Notes: generated from the sequence alone by a model not told the origin. 64,000 bases of DNA from an uncultured Christensenella sp. (GCA_905203015.1 CAJKUC010000005.1:1-64000), one strand, 5' to 3'. Shown: positions 18,245-26,868, numbered from the stretch's first letter. Numbers and translations: made by a program.

Positions 18245-19756
18245 TTATTTCACCACGCGGCAATATTCTTCTTTATAATATTCAAACAGCGCCAGCGCGT
18301 TTTCGTCGATTTCCTCCCCGCACGCCACGATGGGCACGGCGGGCGGACAAGATACGTTTTCCGCGGCAAGCACCCGCCCGAGACACTCTTTCACGGGCAA
18401 CGCTTCGGAAGGCGAAAACGCCGCCTGCCGCACCGACATCACGCTTTTTTTCCGTAAAACGACGGGCGGTTCTTTGCGGATTTTTTCCTTCGAGGGAAGC
18501 GCAAGCAACGCCGCCGAAAGGCGCGCGAAACAGTCTTCTTCCAGAAACGGGGTAAACATAAACACGATATAATCTTCGTCCGCAAATTCGCATATGATGT
18601 TTTTCGCCGCGAGATAATCTTTCACCTCTTCGCCCGTATACCCGTATGTTTTCGTGCGTAATGTAATTTTCATCGGCTCGTCGCCCGCGATTCCGTAGCC
18701 CGCTGCTTCCAGCGTTTTTTTCAATTCGCCCGCTTTTTTTGAAAATACGGCTAAATCCCGCCGATACCCCGTATCTTCGATCACGGCGTTCGCCTTATCC
18801 AGCGATTGCAGAATCAGATACGACGGACTGGTGGAAGCAAACAGCCCCATCGCCCTTTCCGCGGTTTCTTTCAGAACGGCGGGCGCATTTTTTGAAATGT
18901 GCAGATACGCCCCGCCCGTAAGAACGGAAAGCGTTTTATGCGCCGAATCGCAACACATATCCGCCCCCAGATCCATGGGATGCAGAGATTTTTCGCAAAA
19001 TTTCAGATACGCCCCGTGTGCGTTATCCGTCAGACACAGCACGCCGTATTCGCGGCAGACCGCCGCGATGCCCTTTATATCCGCAATATTCCCGAGGTAA
19101 TCGGGCGAAGTGACGTATACGGCGGCGGGAAGTCTGCCCGCGCGGAAAGCCTCTTCCAATTTTTTGCGCACGCCGCGCGCGCTCACCCCGCACGAAATCA
19201 CGCCGTCCGCGCGTTTTTCCGCCGCCTGCCGCTTTTCCGTTTCTTCCGCCGTATCGCAAAAATCTTCGTCGCCGTACAGCCACGTCACGTCGAAATCAAG
19301 CAACGCCGCCGCGCTTAAAAACACTCTGTGCGCGTTCCTCGCGGCGAAAATCAAAGGTCTTTCCGCGCCGTTTTTTCCCGAGCCGTATGCTTTTTCCGCA
19401 CCCGCATCGTCAGGCGTTTTTGCGCCGATGCACCCGTTATCTTTTTCCTCGCCGCCTCTTATACCCCGCGATTTTTCGTTTGCATACAACACGGCGAGAT
19501 ACAGCATGGCGCGGATACACAGCGACGAACCCTCGCAGGAATACACGGTTTTTCCGCTGCCGAACAGCCGCGAAGCGTTTTCTTCGCTTTCGGCGATCAC
19601 GCCGCGCGCTTTATACAATACGTCCGCCCCGTCGATCTCGGTAAGATCCCGCTCTTCCGCGCCCGTGAAAAAAGCCCCCTTGTGCCCCGGCATATGCAGC
19701 CGCAAAGGAGTTTTTTTAATGTAATTTTCCACAAAATCGCATACGGGAGTGTTCAT
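18245..19756 (-). CDS. Orn/Lys/Arg decarboxylase family PLP enzyme
   Basis: The 503-residue enzyme belongs to the fold type I basic amino acid decarboxylases used in polyamine synthesis. It shows the N-terminal LRLHMPGHKG motif, the conserved SCEGSSLCIRA segment, TDNAHGAYL with the PLP Asp, and DSAHKTL with the PLP-binding Lys. A non-conserved, charged insert lies at about 98-130. The C-terminal domain ends normally. Substrate specificity cannot be read directly. It follows scfB by 107 bp on the same strand with no T-run between, so cotranscription is possible but not evident. GGAG precedes the ATG. Confidence 0.9.
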   Translation of the reverse strand: MNTPVCDFVENYIKKTPLRLHMPGHKGAFFTGAEERDLTEIDGADVLYKARGVIAESEENASRLFGSGKTVYSCEGSSLCIRAMLYLAVLYANEKSRGIRGGEEKDNGCIGAKTPDDAGAEKAYGSGKNGAERPLIFAARNAHRVFLSAAALLDFDVTWLYGDEDFCDTAEETEKRQAAEKRADGVISCGVSARGVRKKLEEAFRAGRLPAAVYVTSPDYLGNIADIKGIAAVCREYGVLCLTDNAHGAYLKFCEKSLHPMDLGADMCCDSAHKTLSVLTGGAYLHISKNAPAVLKETAERAMGLFASTSPSYLILQSLDKANAVIEDTGYRRDLAVFSKKAGELKKTLEAAGYGIAGDEPMKITLRTKTYGYTGEEVKDYLAAKNIICEFADEDYIVFMFTPFLEEDCFARLSAALLALPSKEKIRKEPPVVLRKKSVMSVRQAAFSPSEALPVKECLGRVLAAENVSCPPAVPIVACGEEIDENALALFEYYKEEYCRVVK

Positions 19757-19863
19757 ATCCGTTTTTTCTCCGCAAAAGATCTCAATTCAAAAAAGCCTCC
19801 GTACGTAACGCTTTAAAAAGTCAACCGCCGCCCGAAGGGGCGACGATCTCTTCAGCCGATCTC

Positions 19864-21246
19864 TTAATTTTCTTCTTCCTGTTTCGAGGCTTCCAGCATA
19901 ATCGCACATTCCATACGTTTTCTGAATAATTCGCAGCCGTATTTGTATACGCCGTTCACGCTGCCCGTGGCGTGATACGCGTTCGCCGCACAGCCGCCCG
20001 AACAATACAGTTTTGCCCAGCAATCGGCACATTCGGGGCGGGTATACACGTTGCAGGCAAAAAAATCGTCCTGTATCGCCGTGTTCGTCACGCCGTCCCA
20101 TACGTTTCCCAGGCGGAATTTTTCCTCTCCCACAAACTGATGGCAAGGGTATAAATCCCCCCACGGGGTAACCGCCATGTATTCCGTTCCCGATCCGCAG
20201 CCGGAAATCCTCTTATAAATGCATGGACCGCTTTTCAAATCCAGCATATAATGATAGAACGTAAACGGCCTGCCCTCTTTTCTGCGCCGCTTCATCAGTT
20301 CCGCAAGCCCCTCGTATTGCGCAAGCACGATCGGCAGATCTTCTTCCGTCAGCGTCGTCGGCTCGCCCGCAGGCCCCACCACGGGCTCCATGCTCAGTTC
20401 CGTGAAGCCGAGATTCAGCATCTCTTCGATGTCTTTCAGAAAATCGGGATTGTAATGCGTGAACGTACCGCGCATGTAGTAATTTTTGCCGCCGCGCGCC
20501 TTCACCAGTTTCTGAAATTTCGGCACGATCTTTTCCCAACTGCCGTTGCCCGCATAATCTTTGCGGAATCTGTCGTGTACTTCCTTTCTTCCGTCCAGGC
20601 TCAGCACAACGTTGCTCATTTCGCGGTTGGCAAAATCGATCACGTCGTCGTCGATCAGCATGCCGTTCGTGGTTAAAGTGAAGCGGAAATTTTTATGCGC
20701 CGCCTTTTCGATGCTCCGCGCGTATTCCACCAGCCTTTTCACCACGTCGAAATTCATCAGCGGCTCGCCGCCGAAGAAATCCACTTCCAGATTATGCCGC
20801 GTTCCCGAATGAGCCACAAGAAAATCAAGCGCCTGTTTTCCAACTTCAAAACTCATCAGAGCGCGTTCGCCGTGGTATTTTCCCTGGCTGGCAAAGCAGT
20901 ACGAACAATTCAGATTACACGTATGCGCGATATGCAGGCATAACGCCTTCACCACGCCCGCACTCTGCTCTTTCAGCGTTCCCGCCATGCTCTTATACGT
21001 ATCGGGCGTAAACAATTTCCCCGCCGCTTTCAGATCCTCTATCGCGGCAAAGCACGCGTCGATCTCCTCCGCCGTCGCTTCGCCCGTCTTCCCGTATTTT
21101 TCGAGAATCCGTTTTCTTATCTCGTCTTTCTCTGTGGTTTCGTACATGCCGATGATGTCGTACGTGGGCTCGTCCACAAGATGCACCGATCCAGAGTATA
21201 CGTCCAATACGATATTCAGTCCGCCCGATTTAAAACAATGCGTCAT
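19864..21246 (-). CDS. scfB: SCIFF peptide maturase, radical SAM/SPASM
   Basis: The 460-residue radical SAM enzyme installs thioether crosslinks in the SCIFF peptide. An N-terminal peptide-recognition region (RRE-like) precedes the radical SAM cluster motif CNLNCSYC, and the GGEPLMN motif follows. The C-terminal SPASM region contains CGSGTEYMAVTPWGDLYPCH and CADCWAKLYCSGGC, which would ligate two auxiliary iron-sulfur clusters. The substrate gene lies 116 bp upstream, separated by a hairpin that may lower maturase expression relative to the peptide. GGAGAAG precedes the ATG. The family assignment rests on both motif and context. Confidence 0.96.
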   Translation of the reverse strand: MTHCFKSGGLNIVLDVYSGSVHLVDEPTYDIIGMYETTEKDEIRKRILEKYGKTGEATAEEIDACFAAIEDLKAAGKLFTPDTYKSMAGTLKEQSAGVVKALCLHIAHTCNLNCSYCFASQGKYHGERALMSFEVGKQALDFLVAHSGTRHNLEVDFFGGEPLMNFDVVKRLVEYARSIEKAAHKNFRFTLTTNGMLIDDDVIDFANREMSNVVLSLDGRKEVHDRFRKDYAGNGSWEKIVPKFQKLVKARGGKNYYMRGTFTHYNPDFLKDIEEMLNLGFTELSMEPVVGPAGEPTTLTEEDLPIVLAQYEGLAELMKRRRKEGRPFTFYHYMLDLKSGPCIYKRISGCGSGTEYMAVTPWGDLYPCHQFVGEEKFRLGNVWDGVTNTAIQDDFFACNVYTRPECADCWAKLYCSGGCAANAYHATGSVNGVYKYGCELFRKRMECAIMLEASKQEEEN

Positions 21247-21324
21247 AATTTTCTTCTCCGCTTTTTTCCGCGCCGTTTTCGCCGTTACGCTCTTTCAAGC
21301 CGTTTGCCGTCGCGGGCGCACAAA

Positions 21325-21346
21325 AAGAAAGCCGCCCTGCGGCGGC
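21325..21346 (-). terminator. Leaky terminator between scfA and scfB
   Basis: On the minus strand GCCGCC-GCAG-GGCGGC forms a hairpin followed by TTTCTTTTT. The imperfect T-run suggests partial readthrough, which would keep scfB below scfA. Confidence 0.6.
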
Positions 21347-21362
21347 AATCTTCGTTTGCTTC

Positions 21363-21509
21363 TTACTTATTTTTGTTTTCGCATTTCTGATTGGCGATAC
21401 CGCAACTCGTTTTACAAGCGGATTGGCAGGACGTCTGGCATTCGCCGCAGCCGCCGTTTTTCGCGCTTTCGCAAAGATTTTTGGTTGCCAAAGTTTTAAT
21501 GGGTTTCAT
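21363..21509 (-). CDS. scfA: SCIFF ranthipeptide precursor
   Basis: The 48-residue peptide is the six-cysteines-in-forty-five precursor. The diagnostic core is CGECQTSCQSACKTSC (residues 21-36) followed by a Cys at 43, and the leader is MKPIKTLATKN. It carries a seventh Cys at position 13, in the leader region. Reading starts at the ATG at 21509, preceded by a perfect GGAGG, and the promoter at 21544-21572 is close to consensus. The maturase scfB follows directly. SCIFF is conserved across Clostridia; a quorum-type or regulatory role has been proposed for such ranthipeptides. Confidence 0.96.
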   Translation of the reverse strand: MKPIKTLATKNLCESAKNGGCGECQTSCQSACKTSCGIANQKCENKNK

Positions 21510-21543
21510 ATTTTTATCCTCCGATTATTTTCCGTTTGCCATA

Positions 21544-21572
21544 ATGATAGCATATTTAAAAAGATAAGTCAA
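21544..21572 (-). promoter_or_regulatory. Promoter of scfA-scfB
   Basis: On the minus strand TTGACT (21572-21567) and TATCAT (21549-21544) are 17 bp apart, 35 bp before the scfA start. Confidence 0.8.
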
Positions 21573-21617
21573 GGTCATTTCGGGGGTGCGGAAAAGATTT
21601 TTTCGCTCTGCGCCCTT

Positions 21618-22319
21618 TTATTCCGCCCGATTTCCGCCCTTTTCTTTTTCCCGCTCTTCCGCCGCGCGGCGGCTGAAACGGCAACCGCAGTAATTCTGTC
21701 GGTATAATCCGTACTCCGCCGAAAGTTGCGTGCTGCGCAGATACCCGCCCTGTTTTTTGAAATCGGAGGGCAGATATTTCACCCCGTATTCTTTTTCCGC
21801 AGCAAAGCCGATCTCGTTCAGCCACGCCGCGTTCTTATACGGACTGACGGACAGAGTGCTTGCGAAATAATCGAAGCCTTTCTCTTTCGCCGTTTTCGCC
21901 GCGGCATAAAGCCGCAATTTATAGCACTCGTAGCATCTCGCGCCGCCCTCGGGGCATTGTTCTTTCCCATCGGCGATTTTTTCAAACGCCTCTTCGTTAT
22001 AATCGCAATCGATGAAATCCGCCCAGCCCGTCTCGTTTAAAAAGCGGATCTGCTCGGCTTTTCTCTTTTCGTATTCCTCGCGGTTATCGATATTCGGATT
22101 GTAATACAGCACCGTCGGCATGCAGTAGTCTTTCAGAATTTCGAGGCAAGCCGAAGAACAGGGCGCGCAACAACTGTGCAGCAACACTCTCACGCCCGAT
22201 TTTTCTCCGTTTGCGAACGAAGCGAGAATCTCCCGCATTTTTTTATCGTAATTCACCGCGTTTCTCACGGGCACTTTCCCGCCGCTTCGCGCCGTTTCCG
22301 TCTGCTCTTTTTCTTTCAT
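21618..22319 (-). CDS. queH: Epoxyqueuosine reductase QueH
   Basis: QueH performs the last step of queuosine synthesis, reducing epoxyqueuosine in tRNA; it is the non-cobalamin alternative to QueG. The 233-residue protein has the family cysteines: LLHSCCAPCSSA near residue 48, GARCYECYKLR in the middle and YRQNYCGC near the end, consistent with an iron-sulfur/metal site. I placed the start at the ATG 22319; a GTG two codons upstream is also possible and overlaps the previous gene. It follows a membrane-protein gene with practically no gap. queA lies 19 kb away at 40954. Confidence 0.95.
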   Translation of the reverse strand: MKEKEQTETARSGGKVPVRNAVNYDKKMREILASFANGEKSGVRVLLHSCCAPCSSACLEILKDYCMPTVLYYNPNIDNREEYEKRKAEQIRFLNETGWADFIDCDYNEEAFEKIADGKEQCPEGGARCYECYKLRLYAAAKTAKEKGFDYFASTLSVSPYKNAAWLNEIGFAAEKEYGVKYLPSDFKKQGGYLRSTQLSAEYGLYRQNYCGCRFSRRAAEEREKEKGGNRAE

Positions 22320-22321
22320 AC

Positions 22322-22714
22322 TCACACGGAAGCGCCGTCAGGCGAGCCTTCCTTTTCTTCTTTTCCGGTATTCGCCGCTTTATTCTCTCCGCTTTTCAAA
22401 GCGGAATCCGCGTTTTTCTCTTTGTTTTCTTCCGCAAGCCGTTCCACGCTTAAACGTATCGCTTTCACGTCGTAATACAGGCTGCACTGCACCCCCGCGA
22501 ACAACAACGTCACATAGCATTCCAGGACGCCGACAATCAGCATGATCAACCCGTTGCCCACCGCTTCGTTCGCCATACACGCGATTCCGCCGATCACGCA
22601 GATCACGGCGATCGTAACGCCTACGATCTGAATACATTTATACATCTTTCTGATGTTTTTCGCCGATTTCGTGCCGATCGGATCTTCTATCCCGTCTTTT
22701 TCACAAGAATCCAT
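22322..22714 (-). CDS. Small two-helix membrane protein
   Basis: The 130-residue protein starts at the ATG 22714, preceded by AAAGGAAGGG. Two strongly hydrophobic segments lie at about 27-46 and 54-78, followed by a charged, Lys-Glu-rich tail of 45 residues. I recognise no family. It overlaps the queH start region and is probably cotranscribed with it, although no functional link to queuosine is visible. A terminator closing degV lies just upstream of it. Confidence 0.65.
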   Translation of the reverse strand: MDSCEKDGIEDPIGTKSAKNIRKMYKCIQIVGVTIAVICVIGGIACMANEAVGNGLIMLIVGVLECYVTLLFAGVQCSLYYDVKAIRLSVERLAEENKEKNADSALKSGENKAANTGKEEKEGSPDGASV

Positions 22715-22740
22715 AATTTTTCCCTTCCTTTTTCGTATAT

Positions 22741-22771
22741 AAATCAAACATGCGCCTTGCGGGCGCATGTT
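22741..22771 (-). terminator. Terminator of degV
   Basis: On the minus strand AACATGCGCC-CGCAA-GGCGCATGTT forms a 10-bp stem. The following TTGATTT is a weak T-run, so readthrough into the membrane-protein gene is possible. Confidence 0.6.
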
Positions 22772-22779
22772 CAAAAACG

Positions 22780-23676
22780 TTATAATCCGAGATCCGCTCT
22801 CTTTTTCACGGAAAGCCAGCCGCAAGCCACCGCTCCGGGGCCTACGTGCGCGCCGATACTCGGGCCCATAATCACGATTTCGGGCTTGATTCCCGTGGTT
22901 TCTTCCACGCGCCGCGCCATTTCGTTCGCGGCTTCTTCGTTATCCGTGTGCACCACCACGATTTTCTTTTTCTCGTCGGGCGGAGCGACGGCAAGTTTTT
23001 CCAGCGTATAAGAATACGCTTTTTTCATGCCCATCACTTTATCCACCGTTTTCAGTTTTCCTTCGGAATCGAACGTTAAAATCGGCTTCACTTTCAGCAT
23101 CGAGCCAAGCACCGCGGAAGTAGCGGAAACACGCCCGCCGCGCTGCAGGTAGAAAAGATCGGTGGGAATGATCGTGCAAAGGATGCGGTATCTCGCTTCC
23201 GTCAGATACTCGTACGTTTCCTGCATCGTCTTTCCTTCGTCGCGCATGTCGCACGCCAAAGAAACCAGCATGCCCTGCAGAATCGTCGCCCCGAGAGGGT
23301 CCACCGACACCATATTGAAATCGGGATATTCTTTCTTCACCGCTTCCGCCGCTTCTTTCGCCACCGACGTGGTGCGCGCCAGCCCGGAAGAAATGGAAAA
23401 ATGCAGCACGTCTTTCACGCCCGCTTTCGCCATCGCCGTAAAATGCGCCACGTGCGCCTCGTAATTCAGCATCGCCGTACGCGGCATATATTTATCGCGC
23501 ACTTTCTGATAGAATTCCACATATTGCGAATATTCGGAAAAATTATCGAGATATTCCGTAATTTCCCCGTTCTTTTCCATAGAAAACGTCAGCGGCGCAA
23601 ACCATATGTCTCTTTTTTTGCGGTAATCTTCATAAAGATCGCAGGTGGAATCCGACGATACTTCAAATAATCTCAT
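22780..23676 (-). CDS. DegV-family fatty-acid-binding protein
   Basis: The 298-residue protein is of the DegV/FakB family, which presents fatty acids to the FakA kinase. The N-terminal SSDSTCDL motif, the HFSISSGLARTTSVA loop that contacts the carboxylate, and the C-terminal MGPSIGAHVGPGAVACGW motif are all present. No fakA-like gene is adjacent. AAGGAG precedes the ATG. It is monocistronic under a fully consensus promoter with a perfect palindrome over the likely transcription start, which suggests dedicated regulation. Confidence 0.93.
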   Translation of the reverse strand: MRLFEVSSDSTCDLYEDYRKKRDIWFAPLTFSMEKNGEITEYLDNFSEYSQYVEFYQKVRDKYMPRTAMLNYEAHVAHFTAMAKAGVKDVLHFSISSGLARTTSVAKEAAEAVKKEYPDFNMVSVDPLGATILQGMLVSLACDMRDEGKTMQETYEYLTEARYRILCTIIPTDLFYLQRGGRVSATSAVLGSMLKVKPILTFDSEGKLKTVDKVMGMKKAYSYTLEKLAVAPPDEKKKIVVVHTDNEEAANEMARRVEETTGIKPEIVIMGPSIGAHVGPGAVACGWLSVKKRADLGL

Positions 23677-23765
23677 TTCAGATGTTTCTCCTTAAATTCC
23701 CGTCTTTCCGCGCTTAAAACGCACTCCTCGCTTTATCCGCCGCCGCACTTCGGGCAACGTCGCGG

Positions 23766-23791
23766 AAATGTCATATTCTATTATGACATTT
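23766..23791. promoter_or_regulatory. Palindromic operator at the degV promoter
   Basis: AAATGTCATA and TATGACATTT are perfect 10-bp inverted arms around a TTCTAT centre. The element begins 3 bp beyond the -10 box and covers the predicted +1. Confidence 0.7.
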
Positions 23792-23794
23792 TCT

Positions 23795-23823
23795 ATTATA
23801 CCATACATTTTCCGCGTTGTCAA
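23795..23823 (-). promoter_or_regulatory. Consensus sigma-A promoter of degV
   Basis: On the minus strand TTGACA and TATAAT are both perfect and 17 bp apart. Confidence 0.9.
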
Positions 23824-23932
23824 TAATTTCATGCGTTTTTCCGCGCGGAAATTTCCCGCCTGAGGTATTACGGCGGCGTTTATCGAAAAGCCGTTCCTTC
23901 TTTTTCCGCGCGATTCGCGCCTTTTTGATCTG

Positions 23933-23989
23933 TTTTCCCCGCCCGCTCGCGTTTTCCCCGCCCGCTCGCGTTTTCCCCGCCCGCTCGCG
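23933..23989. repeat. Three perfect 19-bp tandem repeats
   Basis: The unit TTTTCCCCGCCCGCTCGCG occurs three times head to tail (23933-23951, 23952-23970, 23971-23989) without a mismatch. It sits in the roughly 480-bp gap between degV and the divergent radical SAM gene, which otherwise holds only the two promoters. Confidence 0.95.
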
Positions 23990-24077
23990 AAAAATTGCTT
24001 TATTTCAGCCTCTATTTTCTCTTCGTCGTTTCCACTTTTTTCCGACGATTTTCCGCGGCGAAAATACGAACAAATGT

Positions 24078-24106
24078 TTGACTTTTTATTTTTACCGTGC
24101 TATAAT
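24078..24106 (+). promoter_or_regulatory. Promoter of the radical SAM operon
   Basis: TTGACT and a perfect TATAAT are 17 bp apart, 50 bp before the start at 24157. Confidence 0.85.
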
Positions 24107-24156
24107 CATAATCGGAAACGATAAGAAAAATAAAACAAAAAAAAGGAAAGCGCATC

Positions 24157-25704
24157 ATGCTAGACGAAGAACGGCTTAAAATATTAACGGAAGGCGCGAA
24201 ATACGACGTATCGTGTTCTTCTTCGGGCTCCCGCCGTAAAAATATCGACGGCGGCGTGGGCAACGCCGCGTTCGGCGGCATCTGCCATTCGTTCACATCC
24301 GACGGAAGATGTCTTTCTCTCCTGAAAATTCTGATGACGAACGACTGCGTGTACGATTGTAAATATTGCCCGAACCGCCACAGCGCAGACGTACCCCGCG
24401 CGATTCTTACGCCCGAGGAAATCTGCCTTTTCACGATCAATTTCTATCGCCGCAATTATATCGAAGGGCTGTTTCTCTCTTCCGCCGTCTATAAAAATCC
24501 CGATTACACAATGGAACTTCTGGTGCAGACGGCGGACCTTCTGCGCACGAAATATCGTTTCAACGGCTATATTCATCTGAAAGGAATCCCCCGCGCCGAT
24601 CCGCTTCTTGTAGATCGCGCCGCGCGCCTTGCCGACAGAATGAGTTACAATCTCGAACTTCCGGGCGAGGAAAGCCTGAAAAAACTCGCGCCGCAAAAAA
24701 CGAAAAAATCGTTACTCGCGCCCATGGGGCAACTCTTTGAAGGAAAGAAGCGCTACCTCTTTGAAAATTCCGCGTTAAAAAAAACGTTGTCTGCGGCGGA
24801 AGACGTCGCGCCCGTTTCCCTGCTTTCCGCACAATCGGAAAACGGCTCGTTTCTTTCGCCCATGCCCGCCTCGATCGCACCTTTCCGCGAGAAAAAACGC
24901 CCGCTGTACCTGCCCGCGGGGCAAACGACGCAGATGATCGTAGGCGCGTCGCCCGAAAAAGACGGAAAAATTCTTCGCCTTTCCCGCGCGCTGTATAATA
25001 AGTTTTCGATGAAACGCGTCTATTTTTCCGCCTACCTGCCCGTGGTGAACGATCCCCTGCTGCCCGAAGTCGGCGAAAAACTTCTGCGGGAACATCGCCT
25101 GTATCAGGCGGACTGGCTGATGCGTTATTACGGATTTTCGCCCGAAGAAATCGCGGACGAAGATGAAAATCTTCCCGCGGAATACGATCCGAAATGCGCC
25201 TGGGCGGTGAAACACCTCGATCTCTTTCCCGTGGAAATCAACCGCGCCGATCTCGCTTCGCTTCTCCGCGTACCGGGCATCGGCGTGCGTTCGGCAAATA
25301 AAATCATCGCAGCGCGGCGGCATGCCGCGCTCGGATACGAACATCTGAAAAAAATGCGCGTCGTTTTAAAACGCGCAAGGCATTTCATCACCTGCAACGG
25401 AAAATTTTACGGCGAAGAAAAAGAAGAGCGGATCAAAGCCCTTCTTTCCGCCGCGGAAACCGCCGACGGCGCGCAGCAACTCTCCCTCTTTTCCGATGAT
25501 TCCCTGATCAGATCGTTGCCGAAAAGTACGCTTTCCGCCGCAGGGCTTTCTCTTTCGGGAGACACGGCAAATTCTTCCGCCGACCTTGCGGGCATTTCAC
25601 GTTTTTCGGGGCGGCGCGACGATCTTGCCAAAGACGAAACACAGAAAAAAATCAACCTTTCCACCCCCGAAATCCGCCGTTCCGTACTCACGGGCGAAAT
25701 CTGA
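24157..25704 (+). CDS. Putative DNA modification/repair radical SAM protein
   Basis: The 515-residue protein belongs to the family known as putative DNA modification/repair radical SAM protein, normally paired with the gene that follows. The cluster motif is CVYDCKYCPNR (about residue 66). Helix-hairpin-helix residues LLRVPGIGVRSANKIIAARR (about 370-390) indicate DNA binding. Between them lies an insert of roughly 70 poorly conserved residues (about 190-260), and a C-terminal tail of about 90 residues is low in motifs. AAAGGAAAG precedes the ATG. The biochemical reaction of this family is not established as far as I know. Confidence 0.88.
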   Translation: MLDEERLKILTEGAKYDVSCSSSGSRRKNIDGGVGNAAFGGICHSFTSDGRCLSLLKILMTNDCVYDCKYCPNRHSADVPRAILTPEEICLFTINFYRRNYIEGLFLSSAVYKNPDYTMELLVQTADLLRTKYRFNGYIHLKGIPRADPLLVDRAARLADRMSYNLELPGEESLKKLAPQKTKKSLLAPMGQLFEGKKRYLFENSALKKTLSAAEDVAPVSLLSAQSENGSFLSPMPASIAPFREKKRPLYLPAGQTTQMIVGASPEKDGKILRLSRALYNKFSMKRVYFSAYLPVVNDPLLPEVGEKLLREHRLYQADWLMRYYGFSPEEIADEDENLPAEYDPKCAWAVKHLDLFPVEINRADLASLLRVPGIGVRSANKIIAARRHAALGYEHLKKMRVVLKRARHFITCNGKFYGEEKEERIKALLSAAETADGAQQLSLFSDDSLIRSLPKSTLSAAGLSLSGDTANSSADLAGISRFSGRRDDLAKDETQKKINLSTPEIRRSVLTGEI

Positions 25705-25774
25705 AACCGATTTTTTGCGGCGGCAAAATTCCGTCGATCGTTGCGGAAAAAACGTCAAAAGGCTATCGATATAT

Positions 25775-26572
25775 ATGCGCACAGTTTATCTTCTTGAAAA
25801 TAATGCTTTCGGAAACCGCAATAAAGAAAAGCGCGAAACTTTTTTCTACGCAGCCGCTTTCGACGGCTGGAATAAAAACGCCCTGATTTCCCGCGCCGAT
25901 AGTTTTCAGCCCGCGCTCGACGACGCAATAGAATACCGCACGGGCGAAAGCGAGGAAGAAAAGCGGAAAGCAAGGCGCGTGCTTGCGGCAACGGAAAAAG
26001 CCGATCCCCGCGCAAAGGCGGAAATCGGCAAAATCCTTCTTTCCGGCGAGCCCGAAAAAGAGCAGATCGCTTATCTGTACCTGAAAGAAATTTTTCGTTT
26101 CCGAGCCCCTGCGCGCGATAAAACGTACCTTCCCGCCGTCTCCGCGGCGATCGACGTATGCAGAAAAATCGGAAAAGAACTGGAACACCTCAAAGGCTTT
26201 CTGCGTTTCAAAGAAACCGCTTCCGGCGTTTTTTACGCCCCCTTTTCGCCCGATCACGACGTCGCGCCTCTTCTCGCTCCGCATTTTATCGCAAGAATGC
26301 AATCGCCGTTTATTCTGCACGATATTTCCCGCGCCTACGCGGTGTGCTACGACGGCTCTTCCGTAAGGGAAATCGAAGCGGCGAAAGCGGACGTTTCTCT
26401 TTCGGAAGACGAAGAGTTTTTCTCAACGCTGTGGAAAGGATATTTTCACACGGTGGCAATCCGCGCCCGTACGAACGCGCCCGTACAGGATCGGCTCATG
26501 CCCCGCCGCTACCGGAAATTCATGGAAGAAACGCTTCCGTCTCCTTCCGATCCCCCGCCGAAAAAATATTGA
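25775..26572 (+). CDS. DNA-metabolism partner protein (DUF4130 type)
   Basis: The 265-residue protein matches the family that almost always follows the radical SAM gene above and is sometimes fused to uracil-DNA glycosylase. Family-like segments are LEHLKGFLRFKETASGVFYA, LLAPHFIARMQSPFILHDI and the C-terminal RLMPRRYRKFMEE. No glycosylase domain is attached here. The ATG at 25775 was chosen from similarity to the family start; AAAAGG lies upstream. The gap to the radical SAM gene is 70 bp, so the two are cotranscribed and likely act together on DNA; the mechanism is unknown. Confidence 0.85.
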   Translation: MRTVYLLENNAFGNRNKEKRETFFYAAAFDGWNKNALISRADSFQPALDDAIEYRTGESEEEKRKARRVLAATEKADPRAKAEIGKILLSGEPEKEQIAYLYLKEIFRFRAPARDKTYLPAVSAAIDVCRKIGKELEHLKGFLRFKETASGVFYAPFSPDHDVAPLLAPHFIARMQSPFILHDISRAYAVCYDGSSVREIEAAKADVSLSEDEEFFSTLWKGYFHTVAIRARTNAPVQDRLMPRRYRKFMEETLPSPSDPPPKKY

Positions 26573-26624
26573 TTTCTATGAATTATTTTACTTTAAATTT
26601 GTCTCGATTTAATGATCCGATTAT

Positions 26625-26800
26625 TTATTCCTCAAAATAATATTCTTTTACCTCGTTGTATTTCAATTTTTTAAAAAACATTTTCCCGGCGATCGTAGGA
26701 TTTAATTTCGGATACAATCTGATATTGATCGTTTACAAAATTCTCCAGTACATCGATCCGCAACAATCGCATTCTTTCTTCGTTTTTAAATCTAATTAAC
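26625..26800 (-). pseudogene. Decayed gene fragment in an AT-rich island
   Basis: The 296-bp gap 26573-26868 is distinctly AT-rich compared with its surroundings. On the minus strand, two frames read as plausible protein: MRLLRIDVLENFVND (upstream part) and, after a frame change near 26733, INIRLYPKLNPTIAGKMFFK continuing to a stop at 26625. No intact start or domain remains. I infer the C-terminal stump of a lost gene; the family is unknown. A chance reading in AT-rich DNA is the alternative. Confidence 0.35.
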
Positions 26801-26868
26801 GGTGCGAAACGGTATCCGACGAAGAATACGAAAAAGCGGAAAAGTCCGCCGAATAAGGAGCGCCTGTT

